Source of the DNA: Pirellulaceae bacterium
GTDB lineage: Bacteria > Planctomycetota > Planctomycetia > Pirellulales > Pirellulaceae
Assembly: GCA_030744095.1 (NCBI GenBank)
Contig: JASLRF010000433.1
Location: 1 to 8,005 of the forward strand
Length of the DNA: 8,005 nucleotides
Direction of reading: 5' to 3'
The notes under the pieces: model-generated
Told to the model about the DNA's origin: nothing
The model's input: only the letters and a program-made list of their open reading frames with translations
Database searches by the model: none
Program-made: the position numbers and the translations under genes
Shown: piece after piece, positions 1 to 7,265 of the stretch
Position numbering within the stretch: the stretch's first letter is position 1
How the letters are laid out: each line of letters opens with the position of its first letter

Positions 1-389
1 GGCTCGTAGGCAAGCGATGTAAATGTCGTTACCAGCAGCGTTCCCTTTGCCGTTGCTAGAACACCTGCGTCGCGATCATCGATCGGCCCATCCATGACAA
101 CTTCCGGCCAGCTCCACGTCGTCCCGTTGTCGTGCGATCGCATTAGCTCGATTCGTCCAAAAGGACAGACGTGTGACTCGCGACCACCCGAGCAAACCAG
201 CAACAGTTCGCCGTTGGCTCGGCGAGCCAACGTCGGCCAGCCATGATAGCGGTGCTTGAGGTGGCTGATAACGCGAGTCTCTTCGATCTTTGCGGCGGGT
301 GGTGCCGCGTAAGCTCGCGATGACGATAGAACAGCGGTCGTCGCCACGGCGCTAGCCATGAAGGATCGGCGAGTTTGATTGGCGTACAT
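1..389 (-). CDS. Tat-exported sialidase/BNR-repeat-like protein, N-terminal part only
   Basis: The reverse strand is open from tandem ATG codons at 392-390 and 389-387 to the window edge, about 129 codons, so the C-terminal part is missing. I chose the second ATG because a GGAG (complement of 398-401) lies 7 bases before it and only 4 before the first. The N-terminus carries a twin-arginine signal (TRRSFM), a hydrophobic stretch and an AYA-AP cleavage-like site near residue 28, so export by the Tat pathway is likely. The mature part shows the start of a beta-propeller: a strand ending in GWPTLARRANGELLLV, then SGGRE, then an Asp-box (S-H-D-N-G-T-T-W-S), then a DRDAG segment. This matches BNR/sialidase-family proteins common in planctomycetes. 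The canonical RIP catalytic-arginine motif is replaced by GWP, so true sialidase activity is doubtful. It is divergent from the oxidoreductase cluster and functionally unrelated as far as can be seen. Confidence 0.82.
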   Translation of the reverse strand, partial: MYANQTRRSFMASAVATTAVLSSSRAYAAPPAAKIEETRVISHLKHRYHGWPTLARRANGELLLVCSGGRESHVCPFGRIELMRSHDNGTTWSWPEVVMDGPIDDRDAGVLATAKGTLLVTTFTSLAYE

Positions 390-438
390 CATTCGGCTCC
401 GAGAAGTGAGTTTTTGTTATCGCGGGAGGAAACACCAA

Positions 439-478
439 GTACTTCATTTTGCGCACGAAGCATCGAACACTGAAGTAC
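439..478. repeat. Inverted repeat GTACTTCA / TGAAGTAC
   Basis: Two perfect 8-base complementary arms (439-446 and 471-478) are separated by 24 bases. They sit about 50 to 90 bases upstream of the leftward sialidase-like gene. The arrangement could be a two-half-site operator or a weak RNA stem; nothing in the sequence identifies a binding protein, and a chance match is possible. Confidence 0.3.
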
Positions 479-511
479 CGAACAGTTACGAAGATTGTAA
501 ACCAACAAAAG

Positions 512-577
512 GCCGCCGCAATCGCGGACCGCTTGCGCGGCAGATGGAAAGAGACCGAAGGGGTCGGGAGTCTTTTT
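512..577 (+). other. Hairpin pair ending in a T run (possible terminator or small RNA end)
   Basis: Bases 512-541 fold as GCCGC, a bulged C, GCAA, an 11-base loop, then TTGC and GCGGC: nine pairs with one bulge, and the loop can add three more pairs (GCG/CGC). A second, weaker stem follows at 552-573 (AGACCGA with TCG and GTCT, three bases bulged) and runs into TTTTT at 573-577. The second element has terminator shape for a plus-strand transcript, but no upstream plus-strand gene exists here, so a short non-coding transcript is the only obvious client. The assignment is weak. Confidence 0.22.
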
Positions 578-843
578 CGGACAACGACTTACGATCGGTA
601 AACGCCGATGGCCGAAAGGGACTAACACCTCCGTTAAGAGTAAGATCAAGACAAGAATTGCGCTCCGACTGACGGAATCGCATCTCTCAAAGACATAATG
701 GCTACAATCAGAGGCTGCCGCGCGCAAATACTCTAGCGTTTTCCGCAGCAAGTCCTAGTTCCGAGTGTGAGTGGCGCGCACAATGACCGGCTGCAGGTCC
801 GCAGGCTCCATTTCAGACACACGTGAAACGGGATCTTCAAAAC

Positions 844-2091
844 ATGACGGCTCAAACGGCGGACGTGATCGTCATCGGCGGGGGCGTCGCCGGGTTGAGC
901 ACGGCCATGCAACTGGCCATCCACGGGACAAAGGTGCTGGTCGTCGAGCGCCAGCGGATCGGAAACGGCTCGACCGGGCGGGCGGCAGGGCTGCTCGGAC
1001 AGCTTCGAGGAACGGCCGAAGCCACGCGGATGCTCATAGACGGCGTGGAGATCGTCAGGGAACTTGAGCGGTGTGCGGACATTGAAATCTTCGTTCAGAC
1101 TGGATCGTTGCGGATTGCCGAGACACCGGAGCGCGCTCAAGAGATTGTGGACCTGGTTGAAATGGGCAGAGTCATCGGCTTTGAAATCGATCACATTCCG
1201 ATTGGCGAGGTCTCAGAAAAACTGCCCTACATGCGGACGGATGATCTGTTGGACGCCTGCTACTGTCGCACTGATGGACATCTGCAGCCGGCCGAACTGG
1301 TCAGCGCCTACACACGGATCGGCAAAAGCCACGGCGTTGAGTACAAGGCGAACTGCCCTGTCGAAGGGATGATGATCGAAGGCGGCAAGGTAAAAGGAGT
1401 GAAGACGCCTGACGGCCCTTTGTACGCTCCCACGATTGTCAATGCAGGGGGACCATGGTCGTATCTTCTCGCCGAATTGGCTGACACTGTTCTGCCAACA
1501 GCCGCGGTGGGACATTACTATCTAACAACTCGGCCAGACGACAGCCGTCGAATCGATCGGTTCAGCCCGGCGGTGCGAGATCGCCATTTGCGCCTTTACA
1601 CACGCGCCGAAAGTGGCGGCTTGATCGTCGGCATGTACGGCGAAGAGACGCTCGAGTACGACATGGAAGAACTGCCCGTCGACTTCGACATGTCGGCCAT
1701 GAAGACACGGTTGGATGACATCCACGTCGCCACGCTGATTTACGTCGCCGGGCAGCGATTTCCCTGGATCAACGAACGCACGCCGATGACCATCACCACC
1801 GGAATCATGACTTTCACACCTGATGGAAAACCGTTCTGCGGGAAGATGCCGGACATCGAGGGGCTGTACTACTGTTCGGGCTTCTGTGGCCACGGGATCG
1901 TGCAAAGCCCGGCAATCGGAGTGATTATGGCTGACCTGATCCGCAACGGCCAAACCGACTATGATATCGCGGCGATCGAAGCGGACCGTTATTTCGATTC
2001 TCCGGATTTCCAGGAGCGCGCCGAGATCAAAGCCAGCTGTTATCAAATGCACGGAGGATACTACGGTCGCGTTGAGGGAAAGAAACAGTAG
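844..2091 (+). CDS. FAD-dependent amine/amino-acid oxidoreductase (DAO family), probably ETF-linked
   Basis: The product is 415 aa. The start is taken at ATG 844, which places the Rossmann motif GGGVAG at residues 12-17, with a CGGGA about ten bases upstream; a GTG at 823 is in frame but has no ribosome-binding site. Glu35 ends the second beta strand, as expected for binding the FAD ribose. A GSTGRAAG segment follows at about residues 41-48. The C-terminal half holds the DAO-family signature TPDGKPFCG (325-333) and GFCGHGIVQSPAIG (346-359), seen in sarcosine oxidase beta, dimethylglycine-dehydrogenase-like and related flavoenzymes. The Cys that binds FAD covalently in monomeric sarcosine oxidase aligns with Gly320, so the flavin is probably not attached at that site. 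No tetrahydrofolate-binding domain follows. Being first in a cluster with etfBA and a membrane ETF oxidoreductase, it is probably a dehydrogenase passing electrons to ETF rather than an oxygen-using oxidase. The substrate is not shown by the sequence; a secondary amine or aminophosphonate is inferred from neighbours. Confidence 0.88.
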   Translation: MTAQTADVIVIGGGVAGLSTAMQLAIHGTKVLVVERQRIGNGSTGRAAGLLGQLRGTAEATRMLIDGVEIVRELERCADIEIFVQTGSLRIAETPERAQEIVDLVEMGRVIGFEIDHIPIGEVSEKLPYMRTDDLLDACYCRTDGHLQPAELVSAYTRIGKSHGVEYKANCPVEGMMIEGGKVKGVKTPDGPLYAPTIVNAGGPWSYLLAELADTVLPTAAVGHYYLTTRPDDSRRIDRFSPAVRDRHLRLYTRAESGGLIVGMYGEETLEYDMEELPVDFDMSAMKTRLDDIHVATLIYVAGQRFPWINERTPMTITTGIMTFTPDGKPFCGKMPDIEGLYYCSGFCGHGIVQSPAIGVIMADLIRNGQTDYDIAAIEADRYFDSPDFQERAEIKASCYQMHGGYYGRVEGKKQ

Positions 2092-2143
2092 CCATTTCAC
2101 TGGGCGCCATCTCAACTCGGCAAGGTGTAGCGCCGTCTCGCGG

Positions 2144-2158
2144 TATGATACGCGTATC
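2144..2158 (+). promoter_or_regulatory. TATGAT -10-like box overlapping a 12-base palindrome before etfB
   Basis: In the 76-base gap between the FAD gene and etfB there is TATGAT (2144-2149) overlapping the perfect palindrome GATACGCGTATC (2147-2158). The element ends 3 bases before ATG 2162 and 9 before ATG 2168. No Shine-Dalgarno sequence is visible in front of etfB and no clear -35 box is seen, so an internal start with a very short leader, or an operator, is possible. It may also be chance. Confidence 0.3.
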
Positions 2159-2167
2159 GTTATGACC

Positions 2168-2920
2168 ATGAAGATTCTTGTACCTACGAAACGAGTGCCT
2201 GATACGGACCAGAGAGTCCGTGTGCGGGACGACGGCATTGGGATCAATGAGGACAACCTGCCGTTCGTACTTAATCCGTTCGACGCTATCGCCGTCGAAG
2301 AAGCCTTGCGGATCAGAGAGAACTCAACGGAAGAAGTCGAGGTTGTGGCCGTCGGCATCGGTTCGGGCGAGTACGAAGACGAACTCCGCACGTCACTCGC
2401 CATGGGGGCCGATCGAGCAATTCTGATTGAGTGTGCCCCGTCGCTCGATCCGTGGAACGTGGCTCGAATCCTGTGTGAGACCGTCAAGCGGGAGAAGCCT
2501 CATCTTGTCTTGATGGGAAAGCAGGCGGTCGACGACGACGCGAATCAAGCTGGGCAATTCCTGGCCGCGCTGCTCGACTGGCCGCAGGCCACGTTTGCAT
2601 CACAATTGGATTTCATCGAAGAGGGCTTGCGCGTAGCCCGCGAAACGGATGCAGGAATCGAGGTCGTTGTTGTTGGCCTGCCGGCCGTGATCACGGCCGA
2701 CCTGAGGCTGAACGAACCACGCTACGCGTCATTGCCCAGTATTCTCAAGGCCAGAAAGAAACCCATCGAACGGATCGACTTCCAGCAGCTGGGGCTCGCC
2801 CTCGAACCACGGATTCAACTACTTCGAATGGAAGCCGCTTCGACCGGGCGCAATTGCCTCCGCGTCAGTGATGTCGATCAGCTGCTTGACCAGCTTCGAG
2901 ACGAAGCAAAAGTGATTTGA
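2168..2920 (+). CDS. etfB: Electron transfer flavoprotein beta subunit
   Basis: The product is 250 aa, the usual EtfB length. The family start MKILVP fits ATG 2168; ATG 2162 would add Met-Thr only, and neither has a visible ribosome-binding site. Family landmarks appear in order: NPFDAIAVEEAL (36-47), MGADRAI (79-85), the nucleotide-binding GKQAVDDDANQAGQ (117-130), and the EtfB signature LPAVITADLRLNEPRYASLP (171-190). EtfB holds AMP and, with EtfA, forms the soluble heterodimer that takes single electrons from flavin dehydrogenases. Here the partner on the upstream side is the DAO flavoenzyme and on the downstream side the membrane quinone reductase. The motifs match the canonical ETF group, not the bifurcating FixAB type, because the cluster lacks a FixC-like protein; this subgrouping is an inference. 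The gene order beta then alpha, 11 bases apart, is typical. Confidence 0.96.
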   Translation: MKILVPTKRVPDTDQRVRVRDDGIGINEDNLPFVLNPFDAIAVEEALRIRENSTEEVEVVAVGIGSGEYEDELRTSLAMGADRAILIECAPSLDPWNVARILCETVKREKPHLVLMGKQAVDDDANQAGQFLAALLDWPQATFASQLDFIEEGLRVARETDAGIEVVVVGLPAVITADLRLNEPRYASLPSILKARKKPIERIDFQQLGLALEPRIQLLRMEAASTGRNCLRVSDVDQLLDQLRDEAKVI

Positions 2921-2931
2921 CGGAGAAATGT

Positions 2932-3897
2932 ATGCGTATCCTGGTCGTCGCGGAACACGACACAACAACGATTCGTCCAGGCACTCGATCCGCGGTCGGA
3001 TTTGCCAATTCGGTGGCGGCGTCAACTGGCGGCGAGGTCGAATGTCTCGTACTTGGCCACGAGATCGACAGCGTCGCGCGAGAAGCGGCGTTGATTTCGC
3101 GCGTGCTCAGCGCGGACAGCCCTGCGTTGGCTGACCCGGTCGCCGACCGCTACGCGAAAGTTATTGCCGATGTAGTGTCCGATCGTAACACGGACCTTGT
3201 TGTCGCCGCATCGACATCGTTTGCCAAAGACGTTGTGGGTAGGGCGGCTGGGTTGCTCGGCGGAGCGATGGCCAGCGATGTTGTGGGTCATTCACTTCAC
3301 GATGGGCAGCTTGTGATGCGGCGTCCGATGTTTGCTGGGGCAGTGACCGCCACCGTGATGCTGACGGGATGCCCGCAAATCGTGACCATTCGTGCTTCTG
3401 CCTACGAAGCACCGCAACCCACTGACGTGGCGCTGGAGATCACGGCAATCAATATCGACGAGTCGACATTGCCCAGTCACATCCACTTCGAGTGTGTCGA
3501 TTCCAAATCGAGTCATCGACCCGATGTGACGGATGCGAGGATCGTCGTCTCCGGCGGGCGAGCGATCAAGAATTTGGAAGACTATGAGTGCCTCGTCGGC
3601 GGACTGGCCGATCAGCTTGGCGGCGCGACGGGCAGTTCGCGTGCGCTGGTCGATGCCGGTATCACGACCAACGACCTCCAAGTCGGCCAGACCGGCAAGA
3701 TCGTCGCACCGGATCTGTACTTTGCGCTGGGGATCTCGGGCGCCGTGCAACACTTGGCGGGGATGAAAAACTCCAAGGTCATTGTAGCGATCAACAACGA
3801 TCCAGACGCGCCCATCTTTGAAATGGCAGACTACGGTTTGGTGGGAGACGTATACGAGCTAGTTCCTCAACTTATCCAGAGACTCGATGCCAGATGA
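2932..3897 (+). CDS. etfA: Electron transfer flavoprotein alpha subunit
   Basis: The product is 321 aa. ATG 2932 is chosen because GGAG at 2922-2925 lies 6 bases before it; a TTG at 2917 is also in frame but overlaps the etfB stop. The N-terminal half (about 1-190) is the ETF alpha/beta fold. The C-terminal half carries the FAD-binding domain: SGGRAIKN near 207-214, GQTGKIVAPDLYFALG at 252-267, ISGAVQHLAGM at 268-278, followed by VAINNDPDAPIFEMADYGLVGD. These are the strongest EtfA signatures, and SGGR, QTGK and GISGAVQH are the usual FAD contacts. It carries the redox-active FAD of the EtfAB dimer and should dock on both the upstream FAD dehydrogenase and the downstream membrane protein. Its last 11 bases overlap the next gene, which suggests translational coupling and fixed stoichiometry. 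Nothing in it is truncated or unusual. Confidence 0.96.
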   Translation: MRILVVAEHDTTTIRPGTRSAVGFANSVAASTGGEVECLVLGHEIDSVAREAALISRVLSADSPALADPVADRYAKVIADVVSDRNTDLVVAASTSFAKDVVGRAAGLLGGAMASDVVGHSLHDGQLVMRRPMFAGAVTATVMLTGCPQIVTIRASAYEAPQPTDVALEITAINIDESTLPSHIHFECVDSKSSHRPDVTDARIVVSGGRAIKNLEDYECLVGGLADQLGGATGSSRALVDAGITTNDLQVGQTGKIVAPDLYFALGISGAVQHLAGMKNSKVIVAINNDPDAPIFEMADYGLVGDVYELVPQLIQRLDAR

Positions 3898-5950
3898 TTC
3901 AGTCACTCGCGAAATATTCGGGAACATCGACCCCTTGTCGAAGTGGATTTTCTATGCGCTAGTTGCCGGATCGCTCGGGTGTTTCACATACGGCCTCTAT
4001 CGACGAGTGAGGTTGTGGAGACTGGGTCGGAACGAAGATCGCCAAGTTGATTGGCGGACCGCGTGCACTCGTTTCTTGAGCGACGTCGCGTTTCAACAGA
4101 CCGTACGAGGCGCGCGACGACATGCCGGCACGGCGCACTTGTTGCTGTTCGGCGGGTTTTGTCTACTGTTCGTTGGCACGATCCTGATCGCGATCGAACA
4201 CTATTCAGCCGCCGCTGTTGGGCGCGACCCAACGAATCCGCTCTTTCACAAGGGGATTTACTTCGCGGTTTTCGAGGTCGTTCTCGATACGGCTGGACTC
4301 GCGCTGCTGGCCGGTTGTGTCTGGTTCATCAGGCGTCGTGTGCGTGGCGATTCGACCATCGGTCATCATGGGTTGGACTGGTTGGTGCTTGGTACACTGG
4401 TGCTGCTCGGCGTCACGGGCTATTTGGCCGAAGGGTTGCGGATCGTTCGCGAGCAGACGCCGCAGCCGGGTTTCTCGTACGTCGGACTGGGCGTGGCGCG
4501 TCTGTTCGAGTTGTTGGGAGGTACGCACGGCGGTGCTGCCACGATACATTTTGTCTTATGGTGGACACACGCCGTTCTGGCGCTTGGCTTCATCGCAGCA
4601 TTTCCATTCACTCGATTGTTGCATTCGATTGCCGGTGCGATCAATCTCGCGACACGCACGGAACGACTCGGCACATTAAATCCACTTTCAATTGAGGAAG
4701 TGGAAGCAACAGGACTGGTTGGCGCGGCGAACATCCAGGACTTCACGCGTCGGCAACTAGTTGAGTTGGATGCGTGTGTATCCTGCGGCCGCTGCCAAGA
4801 CGCCTGTCCGGCGCATGAGGCCGGAAAGCCGCTCTCGCCACGCGATGTCGTGCAAGATCTTCGATCGCACTTAGTGGCTGCAGGACGAAGTGGTAGTCCC
4901 CGCGACGACGATCATTCGTCATCGCAGAGCGTGACAACGACTTTGGCCGAGACGATCTCGGCTGAGACCATTTGGTCGTGTACGACTTGCCACGCCTGTG
5001 TCGATACCTGTCCGCTGGGCGTTAACCCGTTGAGATTCATCACGGACTTGCGGCGAAACCTTGTGGCTGAGGGCGATCTTCGCGGCGCACCGGCTTCGTC
5101 ATTGCAGAAAACGCAACGGTCTGGCAACCCGTGGGGGCTTCCCGCGGACGAACGATTGAACTGGGCTGAAGGCCTGGATATTCCACGTGCGAGCGACAAC
5201 CCAGACTTCGACATTCTCTATTGGGTAGGTTGTGCCGCGGCGTACGATCGACCAGCACAGAAAGTAGCACGTACGGTTGTCAGGCTATTGCAGGCGGCCA
5301 ACGTGAATTTTGCCGTGCTCGGCCCCGAAGAGCGATGCACGGGCGAATCGGCCCGGCGGATGGGAGACGAGTTCTTGTTTCAGGAACTCGCAGCTACAAA
5401 CCTGGCGACACTCGCTCGGTACTCGGTCAAAAGAATTGTCACGCACTGTCCCCATTGCCTCAACAGCTTCAAACATGATTATCCGCAATTCGGTGGACAA
5501 TTCGATGTCGTTCATCACTCACAGTTTCTTGCCGAGTTGATCGCAGAAGGCAAGCTGACCATTGACGAAGCGGTCACAAACTCGACGGGGAAGCTGACCT
5601 ATCATGATCCTTGCTACCTGGCGCGCGTCAACAACGTGACCGAACCTCCAAGACAGTTGATGCAGTTGGCACTTCCCGCGGCGGACGCGACGGTCGAACT
5701 GCCTCGTCGCGAGCGTAACACGGCGTGCTGTGGCGCGGGCGGAGGACGAATGTGGTTTGACGACACACCGGACAGTCGTGTCGGCGCGAGCCGTGTGAAA
5801 GAGATGCTGGAGAGTGGCGCCCAGACGGTCGTCGTGGCCTGCCCGTTTTGTCTGACCATGATCCGAGACGGCCTTGCCGCACATGGCGGTGACATCGAAA
5901 CAAGGGATATTGCCGAACTGCTTGCCGAGGCACTGGACACGAATGACTGA
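3887..5950 (+). CDS. Membrane ETF:quinone oxidoreductase, EtfD/EMO-type (heme b membrane domain + 2x[4Fe-4S] + CCG domains)
   Basis: The 687-aa product starts at ATG 3887 inside the end of etfA. Residues 1-250 form a NarI-like membrane domain with about five helices (roughly 20-38, 84-104, 122-148, 163-182, 217-240); His79, His84, His221 and His228 lie at or in helices and are candidate heme b ligands. Two ferredoxin motifs follow: C297-x2-C300-x2-C303-x3-C307-P and C365-x2-C368-x2-C371-x3-C375-P. Two CCG (heterodisulfide-reductase subunit B-like) domains come next: the first with C449, C484 (ERCTGE) and HCPHC at 520-524, the second with C576, CCGAGGG from 614 and CPFC at 652-655. This architecture is known from EtfD of mycobacteria, EMO of syntrophs and DgcB of dimethylglycine catabolism, which move electrons from ETF to membrane quinone. 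The position directly behind etfBA supports that role. A Ser/Asp-rich linker separates the ferredoxin motifs (about 334-350). It overlaps the next gene by 8 bases. Confidence 0.9.
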   Translation: MPDDSVTREIFGNIDPLSKWIFYALVAGSLGCFTYGLYRRVRLWRLGRNEDRQVDWRTACTRFLSDVAFQQTVRGARRHAGTAHLLLFGGFCLLFVGTILIAIEHYSAAAVGRDPTNPLFHKGIYFAVFEVVLDTAGLALLAGCVWFIRRRVRGDSTIGHHGLDWLVLGTLVLLGVTGYLAEGLRIVREQTPQPGFSYVGLGVARLFELLGGTHGGAATIHFVLWWTHAVLALGFIAAFPFTRLLHSIAGAINLATRTERLGTLNPLSIEEVEATGLVGAANIQDFTRRQLVELDACVSCGRCQDACPAHEAGKPLSPRDVVQDLRSHLVAAGRSGSPRDDDHSSSQSVTTTLAETISAETIWSCTTCHACVDTCPLGVNPLRFITDLRRNLVAEGDLRGAPASSLQKTQRSGNPWGLPADERLNWAEGLDIPRASDNPDFDILYWVGCAAAYDRPAQKVARTVVRLLQAANVNFAVLGPEERCTGESARRMGDEFLFQELAATNLATLARYSVKRIVTHCPHCLNSFKHDYPQFGGQFDVVHHSQFLAELIAEGKLTIDEAVTNSTGKLTYHDPCYLARVNNVTEPPRQLMQLALPAADATVELPRRERNTACCGAGGGRMWFDDTPDSRVGASRVKEMLESGAQTVVVACPFCLTMIRDGLAAHGGDIETRDIAELLAEALDTND

Positions 5951-7265
5951 GAAGCAGAAACCAGGTCGCCTGACGGACTGGCTCGCATCGATGCCGGCGC
6001 CGGTATTCATGTCGTTTGCTATCGCGAGCTCATTCTCGACGTACTTCTGCATGTACGCCTTTCGCAAACCATTCTCGGCCGCCAAGTACGAAGGGCTGCA
6101 GTTTCTCGCTACCAGTCTCGACCTGAAGACGGTGTTTGTGGTCAGCCAGATTATGGGTTACACGCTTTCGAAAGTCATTGGGATCAAGATCTGTTCAGAA
6201 GTGGCGCGCAACAATCGGACGCGGATGCTGGTGGCCATGATCCTCGTCGCACAGCTGGCGCTGTTGCTATTTGCTGTATTGCCTCACAACCTCAAGGTCG
6301 TGGCGATCTTCGTCAACGGTCTGCCGCTGGGAATGGTCTGGGGGTTGGTCGTGTGGTACCTCGAGGGACGCCGCACTTCGGAAATGCTGCTGGCTGGACT
6401 GAGTTGTTCGTTTATCCTCGCTAGCGCATTTGTGAAGGACATCGGTCGCTGGCTGATGAGCGTGCACCAGGTGGATCAGTTTTGGATGCCCTTTGTCACA
6501 GGCTTGATCTTCTTGCCACCGTTTCTACTGTCCGTATGGTTGTTGAATCAGCTCCCGCAGCCGACCGACGAGGACGAGCAAGCGCGAGTCAAGCGACAAA
6601 CGATGGACGACAGCCAGCGCTGGCAGTTCGTCAAACAATTCCTGCCCGGAATGCTGATGCTGTTGGTCGCGTATTTCTTCCTGACGGCATATCGCGACTT
6701 TCGCGACAACTTCGGCGTCGAGATCTTTCAACAACTGGGGTACGGCGAGAAAGAAACGGCCATCTTCATGCGTTGTGACACATGGGTGGCCTTTGGCGTG
6801 CTCGGAGCTTTGGCGATGCTGAACCTGATTAAGAGCAACCGCCTGGGATTGATCGGTGCATTCGCGATCATGAGTGTAGGTACCGCGATGATGGGAATCG
6901 GCACATTGCTTCACGATGCAGAACAGGTCGACGGCCTGACGTGGATGATTATGTGCGGGCTCGGTACGTATCTAGCCTACGTGCCGTACGGGAGTGTGCT
7001 GTTCGACCGTTTGATCGCATCGACTCGGGCCGTTGGGACGGCCGTGTTCGCGATTTACGTTGCCGACTCGATTGGTTACGGTGGGGCAATCAGCGTGTTG
7101 CTCTCCAAAGACCTCCTTGCTGGCGATGTCTCGCGATTGGATTTCTTTCGTTATCTCACTTACTTCATGGCCATCCTCGGCACGGTGCTGTTGAGTGCGA
7201 GTTGTGGCTACTTCATGTTGTTTCACAAGTCGACACATGTCAAGGCGCCGGAAGACTCGACATGA
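5943..7265 (+). CDS. MFS permease, DUF5690-like / organophosphate-antiporter-like
   Basis: The 440-aa product starts at ATG 5943, which overlaps the previous stop by 8 bases and has GAGG 12 bases upstream; longer in-frame starts lie inside the preceding gene. It is very hydrophobic, with about 12 predicted helices split by a charged loop (about 205-228: QPTDEDEQARVKRQ and following). Helix 1 carries YAFRKPF (38-44) and the next region GYTLSKVIG (72-80), followed by RNNRTR (89-94). These match the order and spacing of GlpT, where Arg45-Lys46 and Lys80 lie in similar motifs. An arginine pair in YRDFRDNF (250-257) sits where GlpT has Arg269. The NGLPLGMVWG segment (125-134) matches the GlpT helix 4 loop; no His equivalent to GlpT His165 was seen. 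The whole resembles the DUF5690 family as I recall it. I infer uptake of a phosphate or phosphonate compound, perhaps in exchange for phosphate; the substrate is not proven. It is last of the intact genes before the phnW fragment. Confidence 0.85.
   Translation: MTEKQKPGRLTDWLASMPAPVFMSFAIASSFSTYFCMYAFRKPFSAAKYEGLQFLATSLDLKTVFVVSQIMGYTLSKVIGIKICSEVARNNRTRMLVAMILVAQLALLLFAVLPHNLKVVAIFVNGLPLGMVWGLVVWYLEGRRTSEMLLAGLSCSFILASAFVKDIGRWLMSVHQVDQFWMPFVTGLIFLPPFLLSVWLLNQLPQPTDEDEQARVKRQTMDDSQRWQFVKQFLPGMLMLLVAYFFLTAYRDFRDNFGVEIFQQLGYGEKETAIFMRCDTWVAFGVLGALAMLNLIKSNRLGLIGAFAIMSVGTAMMGIGTLLHDAEQVDGLTWMIMCGLGTYLAYVPYGSVLFDRLIASTRAVGTAVFAIYVADSIGYGGAISVLLSKDLLAGDVSRLDFFRYLTYFMAILGTVLLSASCGYFMLFHKSTHVKAPEDST

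Larger units (their letters stand above)
390..843. other. Divergent intergenic region without a convincing gene
   Basis: This stretch separates two divergent genes and should contain both promoters. ORFs of about 65 to 120 codons exist on both strands, but they overlap each other, have no recognisable motif and none has a good ribosome-binding site. Visible structure: an 8-base inverted repeat (439-446 with 471-478), a strong hairpin (512-541), and a smaller hairpin followed by five T (552-577). Possible -10-like hexamers for the rightward cluster are CATAAT (694-699) and TACAAT (703-708), but neither has a good -35 partner, so no promoter can be placed firmly. Confidence 0.6.

Noticed and set aside
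594..612. Small hairpin ATCGG / CCGAT and neighbouring TAAC / GTTA pairs
   Set aside because: Stems of only 4 to 5 pairs with no T run or partner gene; expected by chance.
379..672. Plus-strand ORF of 97 codons in the intergenic region
   Set aside because: It overlaps the start of the convincing minus-strand gene, lacks a ribosome-binding site, and its composition shows no fold or motif.
389..751. Minus-strand ORF of 120 codons upstream of the sialidase-like gene
   Set aside because: No motif, no start signal, and overlaps other chance ORFs in both directions; probably fortuitous in GC-rich DNA.
1522..2487. Minus-strand ORF of 321 codons
   Set aside because: It is antisense to the FAD gene, the gap and etfB, all of which carry strong family signatures; its own translation has low-complexity character and no recognisable domain.
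4051..4695. Plus-strand ORF of 214 codons
   Set aside because: It is the alternate frame of the membrane domain of the EtfD-type protein; Arg-rich and without motif.
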